A DNA stretch of 64,000 nt from FEB-25 sp963726315 (GTDB lineage Bacteria; Chloroflexota; Anaerolineae; Anaerolineales; UBA4823), in assembly GCA_963726315.1 (NCBI GenBank), contig CAVSBZ010000001.1, positions 682,001 through 746,000 on the forward strand, written 5' to 3'. The translations under genes were made by a program, and so were the position numbers. Position 1 is the first letter of the stretch. The number at the start of each line of letters is the position of its first letter. Below, piece after piece: positions 7,800 through 17,009 of the stretch. The notes below the pieces were generated by a model. That model searched no databases and was not told where the DNA came from. It saw only the letters and a list, made by a program, of their open reading frames with translations.

Positions 7800-9079
7800 T
7801 CTGCGAGGATTTCCATTGCCCGGTCGATGCGCACCGTCTTCTCAGACACCATCTGTGCAGCCAGCTGTTCGATCAACTCCCCTTGCGCGCCGGCGGCGAT
7901 GGCTACCTGGCGGGCGTGCAACCCCATGTGCCCGCGCTGAATACCCTCTGTCGCCAGGGCGCGCAGGGCAGCCAGGTTTTGTGCCAACCCCACTGAGACG
8001 ATGATCTCTGCCAACTCGCCAGCCGTGGTCACGCCCATTAGCTTCAAGGAAGCGCGCGCCGCCGGGTGAACCTGAGTGGCACCACCGACGATCCCCACTG
8101 CCATCGGCATCTCCAGGTTGCCCACCAGGTTGCCATCTGAATCCTGCCCCCAGGTGGAAAGCGAGGTATAGCGACCATTACGGGCGGCATAAGCGTGTGC
8201 CCCGGCTTCGATGGCGCGCCAATCGTTGCCGGTGGCGATCACCACCGGGTCGACCCCATTCATAATGCCCTTGTTATGCGTGGCGGCGCGGTACGGGTCA
8301 GCCAGGGCAAATGCCCAGGCAGAGATGATACCATCGCGCACTTCTTCGGCCGGGTAGGTATCGAAAGCCAGCTCACTCAGAGGGATGGTGCAGCTGGCGC
8401 GTGCCAGGCGATGGTCTGCCAGGTTCGAGAGAATGCGCAGATGGGCTTTGCCGCCGGTGATAGTTTCCAGCTGAGGTGCCAGGCGCTCGACGGCGGTATT
8501 GACCGCATTGGCACCCATGGCATCACGCACGTCATAGATCAGGTGCACCACCAAGAAGGCACCAATGGGACTTTCTTCGATCGAGCGCACTTCCAGGTTC
8601 CGTGGACCGCCACCGAGGCGCTGCAACACGGGGTCCAATCCCGAAATATCCGCCAGCAGGCGGTCTTTTTGATCCAGGATTGCCTGTCTTGCGGCGGGCA
8701 AATCAGAAAGGCACAGCAGTTGGATCTGCCCAATCATCTCCGGCGGGTCAGCCTGGGCGGTGAATCCGCCCCCGACTCGGGCGAGCCTGGCCATGAAGGA
8801 TGCCCCGGCGACCACGGATGGTTCTTCGATCGCCATGGGTACCAGTACTTCACGCCCATTGACAATAAAATTGAGGGCGATCCCAAGCGGCAGGGTGTAG
8901 ATACCCACCACGTTCTCGATCATGTGATCGGCTTGCTCAGCGGTGAGACCAGCCTGACCGCTCAGCGCAGCGATGTCTGCAGCGGAGAGCTCACCGCGCT
9001 GAGCGAGTTCTTCCAAGCGTTGAGAGAGAGCAAGGTTGTAAAAGCCCGCTATGCGGGAGCTTTTAATATCTGATGGCAT
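7781..9079 (-). CDS. mvaA: hydroxymethylglutaryl-CoA reductase, class II (degradative-type)
   Basis: A 432-residue class II HMG-CoA reductase, interconverting HMG-CoA and mevalonate with NAD(P)H. Visible motifs are ENVVGIYTLPLGIALNF near the N-terminus, EEPSVVA, DAMGANAVNT, the Lys-bearing NKGIMNGVDPVVIATGNDW, and GHMGLHA with the catalytic His near the C-terminus. Length matches the class II family and there is no membrane anchor. An AAGGAAA ribosome site precedes the ATG. With the synthase cluster just downstream it supports a mevalonate pathway. Class II enzymes can also work in the catabolic direction; the neighbouring synthase argues for biosynthesis. Confidence 0.93.
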   Translation of the reverse strand: MPSDIKSSRIAGFYNLALSQRLEELAQRGELSAADIAALSGQAGLTAEQADHMIENVVGIYTLPLGIALNFIVNGREVLVPMAIEEPSVVAGASFMARLARVGGGFTAQADPPEMIGQIQLLCLSDLPAARQAILDQKDRLLADISGLDPVLQRLGGGPRNLEVRSIEESPIGAFLVVHLIYDVRDAMGANAVNTAVERLAPQLETITGGKAHLRILSNLADHRLARASCTIPLSELAFDTYPAEEVRDGIISAWAFALADPYRAATHNKGIMNGVDPVVIATGNDWRAIEAGAHAYAARNGRYTSLSTWGQDSDGNLVGNLEMPMAVGIVGGATQVHPAARASLKLMGVTTAGELAEIIVSVGLAQNLAALRALATEGIQRGHMGLHARQVAIAAGAQGELIEQLAAQMVSEKTVRIDRAMEILAEWQKKR

Positions 9080-9262
9080 AATTTTCCTTTCAGGGTAAAC
9101 CCTGATCGTATCATAGACCTGACACTTCTAGTCTATCTGCGCGGGCTGGCAAAAGCTATCAAATTGCTGAACATGATAATATTACTGGAACAATTCTGGC
9201 CGTCGGGTCGTTCTGACCGTATTAATGCAATTTTGGTTCATTGGAACTTACATAGGATAATC

Positions 9263-9613
9263 ATGAAAGTCATTTTCCTGATCCTCATCACCGTTATAAT
9301 CCTCCTGGGCGCCTGTTCACATGCCACCCAGTCATTGAACCCTGCCTGGGTGGATAAGCTGATCCAGCAGTTCGAGAGCGACCCGGTGGGCAACCCTGTG
9401 CAGTCTATTTGGAGCTATGAATATGATGGTCAGGTAGTGTATTACATCCCGCCTCAATGTTGTGATCAATACAGCACGCTGTATGACACCAGTGGAAGTG
9501 TGATTTGCGCGCCGGATGGCGGGTTCACTGGTAAAGGGGATGGGAAGTGCCCGGATTTCTTATCAAAACGGACCAACGAGCAGCTGGTATGGAAAGATTC
9601 ACGGTCCCAATGA
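9263..9613 (+). CDS. small lipoprotein of the DUF6970-like type
   Basis: A 116-residue protein with a lipoprotein signal: a short positive start, a hydrophobic stretch and the lipobox LGAC. The mature part reads NPVQSIWSYEYDGQVVYYIP, then PQCCDQYSTLYD and PDGGFTGKGDGKCPDF. This Cys-rich pattern is known in small lipoproteins annotated as DUF6970; I cite that name from memory. The ATG at 9263 is preferred because the signal peptide begins there; an upstream ATG would bury it. Function unknown, probably anchored to the outer face of the membrane. It faces the MocR gene tail to tail. Confidence 0.7.
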   Translation: MKVIFLILITVIILLGACSHATQSLNPAWVDKLIQQFESDPVGNPVQSIWSYEYDGQVVYYIPPQCCDQYSTLYDTSGSVICAPDGGFTGKGDGKCPDFLSKRTNEQLVWKDSRSQ

Positions 9614-9635
9614 CCATTTCTGAGTTGGAATACAA

Positions 9636-11075
9636 TTATGATTGTTCCTGCTCTGCCACCAGCTCGCCCAACCGTCGCATTGCCCGGTCGGTCTCGTAAG
9701 ACCACCAGGCTGCATTCAAGCGGATGAAATTGCGGTATTGCTCGGTGGCGGAGAACATATATCCCGGCGCCAGGGTGATCCCGTCCAATAACGCTTGTTT
9801 GTAGAGCTCGAGCGAGTCGACATAGTCAGGCATCTGCACCCACAGCACGATGCCACCATTCGGTCGTGTGACGCGCGTCCCCTCCGGGAAATAACGCATC
9901 ACGGCATGCGAGAGCTGTGAGACAAAACCGGCATACATCCGGCGGATGCTGCGCAGGTGATGGTCATAGCCACCGGACTCAAGGAATTTGGCAATCGCCA
10001 CCTGGGGAAGGGTGGCAGTAGCGACATTGGTCGTATACTTCAGCCACTCGATCGTCGCCTTGAACCTGCCCGGAACCACCCACCCCACCCTGTACCCCGG
10101 CACCAGGTCTTTGGAGAAAGAGGAACACAGCAAGACCAGTCCCTTATGGTCATAGGCTTTGCACACACTGGGTCGTACTCCGGAAAAGAACAGCTCACCG
10201 CACACGTCCCCTTCGATCAGCGGGATCTCATGGTGTGCCAATAGCTCGACCAAAGCTTGCTTGTTTTCATCGGGGATGCAGCTGCCCAGCGGATTATTGA
10301 AATTAGATAGCACCAGGCAAGCCTGGATGGAGTTGTGGTCCAGGGCGAAGCGTAGCGCTGAGAGGCTGATCCCATCGCGCGGATGGGTGGGGATTTCAAG
10401 GGCGCGTAAATTAAGCGACTCCAACACCTGCAGCACCCCGAAATAAATTGGCAATTCGATCGCCACGGTATCTCCAGGGTTGCACACTGCCCGCAGGCTG
10501 AGGGTGAAGGCTTCCAGGCAGCCCGAGGTGGTTACCACATCTGCGTGAGTAATATTGCAACCAATACCGACCGCTCGCTGGGCAATCTGGATGCGCAAGG
10601 CTTCGTTCCCCGGAGGAATTTCATATCCGCCGAATTGGTTTTCCAACCGGCGAGACAACCCAGCCATAATACGGTTCAATTTCATTGGCACCACCAGCTC
10701 GGTATTGGGGATGGCTGCACCCAGCTGGATCAGGTTGGGGTTGGTTGAATCCTTCAACACCATCATCACCAGCTCCCTGACGCTCACCTCGGTGGGGTCT
10801 TGCTGCGGGGCTGACATTTCGGGTTCCGGCAGCATTTGAGGTGGTTTCGCCCGGACATAATAACCAGATTGTGGGCGTGATTCGATCAGTCCCTGGTTCT
10901 CCAGCAGCATATAGGCTTGTAAGACCGTAGTGATGCTGATCTTGCGCTGCCGGCTCAGCTGCCTGACGGAGGGGAGGCGCTCGCCTGGTCGGAACGTTCC
11001 CATCCTGATCAGCTCAGATAGCTCTGAAGCGACCTGTTCGTATAAAAATGCATCCTGATTTTGGCTATCAACCAT
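9636..11075 (-). CDS. MocR-family regulator (GntR helix-turn-helix fused to PLP aminotransferase fold)
   Basis: A 479-residue fusion. Residues about 8-80 form a GntR winged helix-turn-helix (ASELSELIRMGTFRPGERLP). Residues about 110-475 are a class I aminotransferase-like domain with the PLP lysine in SSFSKDLVPGYRVGWVV. MocR proteins are usually autoregulated transcription factors that sense PLP or an amine, not enzymes. It is divergent from the DUF2917 gene, and the shared 156-bp region holds ACAGTTA repeats that may be its operator. The target pathway is not evident. Confidence 0.88.
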   Translation of the reverse strand: MVDSQNQDAFLYEQVASELSELIRMGTFRPGERLPSVRQLSRQRKISITTVLQAYMLLENQGLIESRPQSGYYVRAKPPQMLPEPEMSAPQQDPTEVSVRELVMMVLKDSTNPNLIQLGAAIPNTELVVPMKLNRIMAGLSRRLENQFGGYEIPPGNEALRIQIAQRAVGIGCNITHADVVTTSGCLEAFTLSLRAVCNPGDTVAIELPIYFGVLQVLESLNLRALEIPTHPRDGISLSALRFALDHNSIQACLVLSNFNNPLGSCIPDENKQALVELLAHHEIPLIEGDVCGELFFSGVRPSVCKAYDHKGLVLLCSSFSKDLVPGYRVGWVVPGRFKATIEWLKYTTNVATATLPQVAIAKFLESGGYDHHLRSIRRMYAGFVSQLSHAVMRYFPEGTRVTRPNGGIVLWVQMPDYVDSLELYKQALLDGITLAPGYMFSATEQYRNFIRLNAAWWSYETDRAMRRLGELVAEQEQS

Positions 11076-11095
11076 CCTAGCACCTTTTTTCCAGT

Positions 11096-11144
11096 ACAGT
11101 TATGACCACAAAAAACAAGCACAGTTACACTCAATTATAACTGT
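11096..11144. promoter_or_regulatory. probable MocR operator: two direct and one inverted ACAGTTA
   Basis: ACAGTTA occurs at 11096-11102 and 11121-11127, and its inverse TAACTGT at 11138-11144. All lie in the 156-bp gap between the divergent MocR and DUF2917 genes. MocR/GntR dimers typically bind two direct repeats plus an inverted copy, so this arrangement fits an autoregulatory site. Confidence 0.5.
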
Positions 11145-11231
11145 TATGGTTACAATTACGACTATTTGCATCTGTTATTTTATTCCATATTGCATAGAAT
11201 ATAGGTGGATAAAATATTAGGAGATGAAATC

Positions 11232-11540
11232 ATGATAAACACCAAGCAAAACGTGCACACCCTGACTGATATCACCCTGGCTAAATATAAGACCTGGAGC
11301 ATCGATGGTAACCGGCGCGGTGATGTGATCAGCTGCAAAAGTGGCATGCTGTGGGTCACCCAGGAAGGTGACTTCAAGGATTACATCGTCGAAGCAGGGC
11401 GGAACTTTTGGGTCACCAGACCGGGCACGGTCATCGTGCAGGCGTTGGATAACTCACAGTTCAAATACAGCCTGAATGAGATGCAAGACCACGTTGAGGC
11501 CAATCAACAGCCGGTCCATCAATCATCCAGCTTGCGCTAA
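11232..11540 (+). CDS. DUF2917-type small protein
   Basis: A 102-residue protein whose central part (SGMLWVTQEGDFKDYIVEAG, then WVTRPGTVIVQAL) matches the DUF2917 pattern, a short cupin-like beta module of unknown function. The ATG at 11232 follows an AGGAG at the right distance; a GTG 27 bp upstream is less likely. It is divergent from MocR and is the probable target of that regulator. A terminator follows at 11611-11641. Confidence 0.7.
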   Translation: MINTKQNVHTLTDITLAKYKTWSIDGNRRGDVISCKSGMLWVTQEGDFKDYIVEAGRNFWVTRPGTVIVQALDNSQFKYSLNEMQDHVEANQQPVHQSSSLR

Positions 11541-11610
11541 CCTATCCTATTACAGGATATTTACTTAGGTCTCTCACGCCTCCTCCAAGGGCGAGACAAG
11601 ATTGTTCGAT

Positions 11611-11641
11611 GGGACTGTCCCAACGGGGCAGTCCCTATTTT
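11611..11641 (+). terminator. rho-independent terminator of the DUF2917 gene
   Basis: GGGACTGTCCC pairs with GGGGCAGTCCC (one wobble) and TATTTTGTT follows on the plus strand. The T-rich tail is only on this side. Confidence 0.75.
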
Positions 11642-11646
11642 GTTAT

Positions 11647-12378
11647 CTATTTCTTCCCGATCACAATAAAACTCGTCGCCCCATGAAAGCCCACCTGATG
11701 CACCCTCTGCCGAAGAGTCTCACCCCGCTGGAGTAGCTCAACCCCGCCGCCAATTCCCTTCAGACGCTGGATGTAGCGGTCAATGACGCCTTCCAGCTCG
11801 TGGATCAATTGAGCATCATTGGGGTTTGCATCCAGGTCTTTCAGGTCAAAATAACTTGGGGATTTAAGACTGATCTTATCAGTGATTTCAACCAGCTCAC
11901 GGCGGGTGTACGTCTCGCGGTGATGGATTCCCTCAGCGGTATCCACCGCGGCCCACCAATGGTGCAGGGCAACGTGGGTTTGCTGAGTTTCAGTCTGACC
12001 ATCACGGTACATTTCACTGATGATGAACTGCCCGCCGGGTTTACACACTCGTCCCATTTCATTCAACACTGCCGGTAAATCTTCCATATGGTGGAAGCTG
12101 TTGGATATGCACACGGTATCGAAATATTGATCAGGGAACTCCATCCGGGCAGCATCCATTTGGAGGAAGTGAATATTATCCCGTAAAAACGCGTTTCGAG
12201 CAGCATCCAGTGGGCGCAGGCTACTGTCAATCCCAATAATCTCGGTGAAGTCGCCGATGTTGTCCAGCAGGAAAGTGATGAACCCACCGCTGCCCGTGGC
12301 TACATCCAGGATCTGCCCAGCGTATATCCTGCTCAATGCTTCTTCTACTGGCTCATCGAATTCAGTTCGACCATCCAT
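11647..12378 (-). CDS. class I SAM-dependent methyltransferase
   Basis: A 243-residue methyltransferase with the SAM-binding motif ILDVATGSGGFITFLL, the acidic second motif IIGIDSS, and the MEFPDQYFDTVCISNSFHHM stretch typical of the UbiE/Methyltransf_11 group. The substrate is unknown. A GTG nine bases earlier is possible, but the ATG at 12378 has the better-spaced GGTGGG. It is separated from the flavoprotein gene behind it by about 175 bp and has no clear partner. Confidence 0.82.
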   Translation of the reverse strand: MDGRTEFDEPVEEALSRIYAGQILDVATGSGGFITFLLDNIGDFTEIIGIDSSLRPLDAARNAFLRDNIHFLQMDAARMEFPDQYFDTVCISNSFHHMEDLPAVLNEMGRVCKPGGQFIISEMYRDGQTETQQTHVALHHWWAAVDTAEGIHHRETYTRRELVEITDKISLKSPSYFDLKDLDANPNDAQLIHELEGVIDRYIQRLKGIGGGVELLQRGETLRQRVHQVGFHGATSFIVIGKK

Positions 12379-12552
12379 TGAAAACACCCACCACGTTGGT
12401 GCTCGTCTTGCTCTCTATAATAGAATTACTTGCCCTCATGGGAAAATGTTCATAAGAGCCCGCTTAATCCAATAATAAAAATTTCATCACCAGAATCGCT
12501 GACGCGGCTCAGGAAGAGGATCAGGATCTTTCTGTATCGTACTGTATGTGGG

Positions 12553-13116
12553 TCAGCGGTGAGTGGCGAGTTTTTCTCCCAGTTTATAGGCGCTTTCCAA
12601 CAGCTCAGGTTGGTTGAGGACCTCTCCCTCCTTATTTGCTGACCCGTAGACCATCCCCACAATATCTGCCTTGAGATAACGGAACATATCCTGAAAGGTA
12701 CGGATGGCATTGATCGCCCCAGAGGAGTAGGGATCGCTATCGCCGTAGGTCAATACTATCCCAAACCTTTTACCTTTAAGAGCGGAGCCCTGTGAACCTT
12801 CCAGTGCATACCACCGGTCGATGAAAAGCTTGGTCTGGGCGCTGACGGTGAACCAATAGATGGGTGAGGCGATCACGATTGCATCAGCCTGGCGTAGCCT
12901 GGGATACAGCTGCTGCATATCATCCCCCAGCACGCACACCTCTGTCTCCTGGCAAATATCGCAGGCATCGCAAGGGTGAATATCCATCTTATGCAACGAG
13001 AAACTTTCAACCTGGGCGCCGGCGTTTTTAGCCCCCTCAGCTGCTTTATCAGCCAGGATGCTGCTGTTGCCTTTCTCCCTCGGACTGCCTTTGAAGACCA
13101 GAATTTGTTTGTCCAT
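12553..13116 (-). CDS. flavodoxin-fold FMN reductase with iron-sulfur flavoprotein-like cysteine motif
   Basis: A 187-residue flavodoxin-fold protein of the NADPH-dependent FMN reductase family. GSPREKGNSS is the FMN phosphate loop and ASPIYWFTVSA the second flavin loop. Between them CDACDICQETEVC has the C-x2-C-x2-C-x5-C spacing found in iron-sulfur flavoproteins (Isf), so a 4Fe-4S cluster is likely. It probably shuttles electrons in an anaerobic or oxygen-defence setting. The ATG at 13116 follows GGAGG at 5 nt; the GTG at 13122 lies inside that site. It is divergent from the sensor kinase gene. Confidence 0.82.
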   Translation of the reverse strand: MDKQILVFKGSPREKGNSSILADKAAEGAKNAGAQVESFSLHKMDIHPCDACDICQETEVCVLGDDMQQLYPRLRQADAIVIASPIYWFTVSAQTKLFIDRWYALEGSQGSALKGKRFGIVLTYGDSDPYSSGAINAIRTFQDMFRYLKADIVGMVYGSANKEGEVLNQPELLESAYKLGEKLATHR

Positions 13117-13248
13117 GCGCACCTCCGTTGCTCACAGATTATTTTACTGCTTTCCATGGGTTTGTGGAGCATGTAGGATAAAAATCATACCTATATTAGT
13201 CAAACATCACCAAATAAGGTAAAATAATGGCGTGGTGAGGCAGCCCGA

Positions 13249-14958
13249 ATGGTATTGTTAACACGTGAACAAATCGAAGCCCGTCTGGTGGCGTTGCATC
13301 GCGCCAGTCTTGAGCTGGTAAGTGACCTGTCACTAGAGGTGGTGCTGGAACGAATCGCCCAGCTTGCCCGTGAGCAAGCCGGAGCAAGGTATGCAGCCCT
13401 GGGGGTGCTTGATGAACGCGGGAAACTGGAGCATTTTATCCCCGTTGGCATGACGTCTGGTGAAATCAACCTGATGGCACACCCACCGATTGGTCTTGGC
13501 TTGATCGGCGCAATTGCCAAGGAAAAGCGGACCATTCGCGTCCCTGATATGTCTCAGGATATGCGCAGTGTTGGTTTCCCGCCCAACCACCCGCCAATGA
13601 CTTCCTTCCTGGGTGTGCCGATAATATCAGGGAACCAGCTGCTAGGGCAAATATACCTCACCGATAAGGAAGATTACACCGAGTTCACCCGCGATGATGA
13701 GCGCGTGATCGAAATGTTAGCCGCTTATGCGGCAGTGGCAATTGTAAACGCTCGTATGTATAACGACCTGGTGGAGCGCGATCAATCACTCTCCCAGCGC
13801 AACAAGGACCTGAAGCTGCTCAATGATATTGGGGAGATGCTTGCCAACACATTCGAGATCGATAAGATCCTTGAAAAGACGCTTGACTTCGTCATGTCAT
13901 ACCTGGAGGTTGAGGCGGGCGAGGTATTCCTGACCGAAGAAGACGGATTATCACTACGCATGGCGATGCATCAGGGTGAAGACACCCAGGTATTCTGGAC
14001 CAAGGACCAGTTCAGGCTGGGCGAAGGATTTGTCGGATTGGTGGCAGAAAGTGGCAAACCGCTGATTAGCAGCGCGCTTGAACAGGATGTCCGCTTTTTA
14101 CGCCCCCAGGTGGTGGATGCGGGCTACAAGTGCCTGGCGTGTATCCCACTGACTGCGCATACCAATATTATCGGTGTGATGGGGATCGCCACGCGCAAGC
14201 AGCAGCGACTCGAGCCGCGCGAGATCAACCTGCTCACTTCAATTGGCACCTGGACGGGAATTACGATTGAAAATGTGCGCCTAAACCAGCAAGGCCGCCG
14301 GTTGGCTGTGCTGGAAGAACGCGAGCGCATAGGTATGGATTTGCATGACGGCATCATCCAATCAATCTATGCGGTTGGATTGGCGCTGGATTATGCCCGC
14401 ATGGAAGTGGAGACGAATCCAGATAAAGCGCTGATAAAGGTCGAACAGGCTATTGAAGGGTTGAACAGCACCATTCGCGATATTCGTACGTATATCATGG
14501 ATCTCCGCCCGCGACAGTTCCGCGGAGAAAACCTTATGGAAAGCCTGCAACGCCTGATTGACGAAACCCGCGCCAATACTCAGCTGGTGATCAGTCTGAC
14601 CGGACCCGACAGCGGCTCTCTGATCCTTCCCACTGCGACTTCAACAGCGTTATTCCATATCTCCCAGGAAGCGTTAGCAAATTCAGCCAAGCACGCTGAG
14701 GCACACCAGGTAAAAATGAAGCTGTGGACTGTACCCGGGCAGATCATGATGGAAATCTCCGATGATGGGATAGGCTTTGATATGAGTAAAATAAGCCTGG
14801 CGCTTGGGCATGGATTGGCTAACATGCGTACCCGGGCGCGTAAAATGGGGGGTGACATCGAAGTCAATTCTGCGCCTGGGAAAGGCACGTCTGTCTTGAC
14901 CTGGATTCCACTGGATCAGAATGACGACTCTAACCAGCCGTTCCAACCCCAAGATTAA
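13249..14958 (+). CDS. cytosolic GAF-GAF sensor histidine kinase (NarL/DevS type)
   Basis: A 569-residue kinase without membrane segments. Two GAF domains (about 25-165 and 195-345) are followed by a HisKA_3 dimerisation domain with the phospho-acceptor His366 in RIGMDLHDGIIQS and a HATPase domain (about 465-560, DDGIGFDMS and GHGLANMRTRA). Such kinases sense redox, gas or small ligands and pass phosphate to NarL-type regulators. No response regulator is adjacent. The 3' end overlaps the TrmH methylase gene by 38 bp, which implies co-transcription. Confidence 0.9.
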   Translation: MVLLTREQIEARLVALHRASLELVSDLSLEVVLERIAQLAREQAGARYAALGVLDERGKLEHFIPVGMTSGEINLMAHPPIGLGLIGAIAKEKRTIRVPDMSQDMRSVGFPPNHPPMTSFLGVPIISGNQLLGQIYLTDKEDYTEFTRDDERVIEMLAAYAAVAIVNARMYNDLVERDQSLSQRNKDLKLLNDIGEMLANTFEIDKILEKTLDFVMSYLEVEAGEVFLTEEDGLSLRMAMHQGEDTQVFWTKDQFRLGEGFVGLVAESGKPLISSALEQDVRFLRPQVVDAGYKCLACIPLTAHTNIIGVMGIATRKQQRLEPREINLLTSIGTWTGITIENVRLNQQGRRLAVLEERERIGMDLHDGIIQSIYAVGLALDYARMEVETNPDKALIKVEQAIEGLNSTIRDIRTYIMDLRPRQFRGENLMESLQRLIDETRANTQLVISLTGPDSGSLILPTATSTALFHISQEALANSAKHAEAHQVKMKLWTVPGQIMMEISDDGIGFDMSKISLALGHGLANMRTRARKMGGDIEVNSAPGKGTSVLTWIPLDQNDDSNQPFQPQD

Positions 14959-15739
14959 ACTTGTCCGCCAGCTAATTGAGCAGCGCAAGGAACGCGAGAG
15001 CAGTGGCTTATTCGTTGCCGAAGGTATCCGGCACGTCGGCGAGGCTATCGCTGCACATGCACCCGTCGAATATATCTGTTATGCGCCTGACCTGCTCACC
15101 AGTGACTTTGCCCTCAAGCTGATCCACGAGCAATCGCAAGAGGGAATCCCTTGTTTCGGCGTGGACACCGCCACCTTCACCGGTATGGCGGGGAAGGATA
15201 ACCCGCAAGGGATCCTTGCAGTCATTCACAAGCCCGGTTTACACATCGATGCGCTAACTGCAGAGAACTTCCCCTGGGGTGTGGCACTGGTAGCACCGCA
15301 GGACCCCGGGAATATTGGCACAATCCTGCGCACAATCGATGCTGTGGGCGCCAGCGGTTTACTGCTGCTGGACGATCCGGACAACAACCAATATAGTGCT
15401 GACCCCTTTCATCCCAATTGTGTGCGTGCCAGTATGGGGTCTATATTCTGGTATCCAGTAATATCGGCAGCATTCTCCGATTTTATTCGTTGGGTAAAAG
15501 TCAACGGAGTTAAGGTCTACGGTACCTCAGCCCACGCCAGTCAGGATTACCGCCAAATTGATCACTTTGAACAGCCGTTGATTATATTGATGGGCAGTGA
15601 GCGTGAAGGGCTGACCCCAGCTCAATCAGCCGCTAGTGAGGTGATGTTGAAAATCCCCATGCAGGGTCGGGTGACTTCACTCAACCTGGCGATTGCCACC
15701 GGATTGATGTTATATGCTGTCTTCGATAAGATGGAATGA
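14921..15739 (+). CDS. TrmH/SpoU family RNA 2'-O-methyltransferase
   Basis: A 272-residue SPOUT methylase. It starts with the substrate-binding segment SRSNPKIKLVRQLIEQRKER and has the three knot motifs: APQDPGNIGTILRTIDAVGA, ILMGSEREGL and IPMQGRVTSLNLAIATGLML. Members 2'-O-methylate ribose in rRNA or tRNA; the target here cannot be told. It starts inside the kinase gene and ends just before the convergent SDR gene. Confidence 0.9.
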   Translation: MTTLTSRSNPKIKLVRQLIEQRKERESSGLFVAEGIRHVGEAIAAHAPVEYICYAPDLLTSDFALKLIHEQSQEGIPCFGVDTATFTGMAGKDNPQGILAVIHKPGLHIDALTAENFPWGVALVAPQDPGNIGTILRTIDAVGASGLLLLDDPDNNQYSADPFHPNCVRASMGSIFWYPVISAAFSDFIRWVKVNGVKVYGTSAHASQDYRQIDHFEQPLIILMGSEREGLTPAQSAASEVMLKIPMQGRVTSLNLAIATGLMLYAVFDKME

Positions 15740-15758
15740 TCGACCTGGTTAGTAATCT

Positions 15759-16520
15759 CTAACGGGCGGTGCTTCCCCCATCCACTACCAGTGCTGATCC
15801 GGTCATAAAACTTGAATCGTCAGACGCCAGGAATAAGACGGCGCGGGCGATTTCGATCGTCTCAGCCACACGGCCAATCGGCAGGTCAGTTTTGCGGGCT
15901 TCAACCTCGCTAACCCCGCCGGAAACCCGGTAATACCCCTCTTTCACCCAACGGTCCACAAAAGTATCCCCCGGGCAGACGGCATTGATGCGAATATTCT
16001 CACCGGCGTGGTCGATTGCCATGGCACGCGTCATCTGCACCACTGCCCCTTTGGAGGTGCAGTACGCCACCACTGCCGGTGCTCCTATAAACGCCCAATC
16101 CGAGGCATTGTTGATGATTACACCCCCACCCTGTGCGCGCATCAGCGGCAGCACCAGCTTAGACATGCGCCAGACCGCGGTTACATTTAGCGCCAGGGTA
16201 TCGTCCCAATCTTCATCCTTGGTCGTTTCTGCTGTCCCACTGACCACAATACCGGCATTGTTGAACAGGATATCGATCCGCCCGTATTTTGAAACCGTCT
16301 CGGTCACCGACCGCTGGCAATCATCCATTCGGCGGTGGTCAGCCTGGATATATAGACCGCCGATTTTTTCTGCCAGGTCAGCGCCGAGCTGGTTTCGCCT
16401 GCCGGTAAAGGCAACCTTTGCCCCTTCTGAAGCAAATAACTCCACCGTGGTTTTACCAATCCCACTCGTCCCCCCAGTGATCAGGGCAACCTTATTTTCG
16501 AGCCGCATACGGGCACTCAC
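15759..16520 (-). CDS. short-chain dehydrogenase/reductase
   Basis: A 253-residue classical SDR with the cofactor motif TGGTSGIG, NNAG, the catalytic Ser in NNASDWAF and YCTSK. It reduces or oxidises an unknown alcohol/ketone with NAD(P). Its GTG start overlaps the TGA stop of the upstream CxxCxGxG gene (GTGA), so translation is probably coupled; an in-frame ATG at 16508 is the alternative start. Confidence 0.87.
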   Translation of the reverse strand: MSARMRLENKVALITGGTSGIGKTTVELFASEGAKVAFTGRRNQLGADLAEKIGGLYIQADHRRMDDCQRSVTETVSKYGRIDILFNNAGIVVSGTAETTKDEDWDDTLALNVTAVWRMSKLVLPLMRAQGGGVIINNASDWAFIGAPAVVAYCTSKGAVVQMTRAMAIDHAGENIRINAVCPGDTFVDRWVKEGYYRVSGGVSEVEARKTDLPIGRVAETIEIARAVLFLASDDSSFMTGSALVVDGGSTAR

Positions 16521-16771
16521 CGGGTGGAAGATGTGGTTTTAAACACGTGTGACCAACCCGAGCCGCTGCAAATTTTACAGCGGTCCTGGAATTCACCCGA
16601 CATCTGCGTACCCTTGCCATCGCAGTGCGGGCATTTACGGGAAGGCTGCGCCACCAGCACGCTGCCCTGACCATTGCACACCAGGCAGATATCACCATAT
16701 TGCCCATATTTACCCGTACCTTCGCACCAGGCACAGGTTTCTGGAGCATATTGCATCACTGGCATGACCAT
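16517..16771 (-). CDS. small zinc protein with four DnaJ-type CxxCxGxG motifs
   Basis: An 84-residue protein made almost entirely of CAWCEGTG, CLVCNGQG, CPHCDGKG and CKICSGSG, the cysteine-rich module of DnaJ without a J domain. It should bind two zinc ions and may act as a chaperone-like or thiol protein. The ATG at 16771 has a GGAG 9 nt upstream. Its stop overlaps the start of the SDR by four bases, so the two are likely made together, possibly as partners. Confidence 0.7.
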   Translation of the reverse strand: MVMPVMQYAPETCAWCEGTGKYGQYGDICLVCNGQGSVLVAQPSRKCPHCDGKGTQMSGEFQDRCKICSGSGWSHVFKTTSSTR

Positions 16772-16939
16772 GTTGATTTCCTCCACGAATGATGATTGGC
16801 AGTCTGAAATGATTATACCCGAGGTTTAATTATGCCATTCCAAAAAGGAGGTATACTTGCAAGTACCGAGATAATAATAAAATAATAAATAGTAATTGAA
16901 TATATTAATAATCTACTACAAAAAAATTATAATTATTCA

Positions 16940-16967
16940 TTGACATTTAAAATAATTTGTGTATAAT
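16940..16967 (+). promoter_or_regulatory. near-consensus sigma-70-type promoter
   Basis: TTGACA at 16940-16945 and TATAAT at 16962-16967 are separated by 16 bp inside an AT-rich stretch, 43 bp upstream of the MFS start. Both boxes match consensus exactly. Confidence 0.75.
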
Positions 16968-17009
16968 ATAAACATCTCGGAAAATTGACCAACCGCGAAG
17001 GAAAATGTA

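Noticed and set aside
8195..9073. Long open frame opposite to HMG-CoA reductase
   Set aside because: It is the antisense shadow of a well-conserved gene and has no family features.
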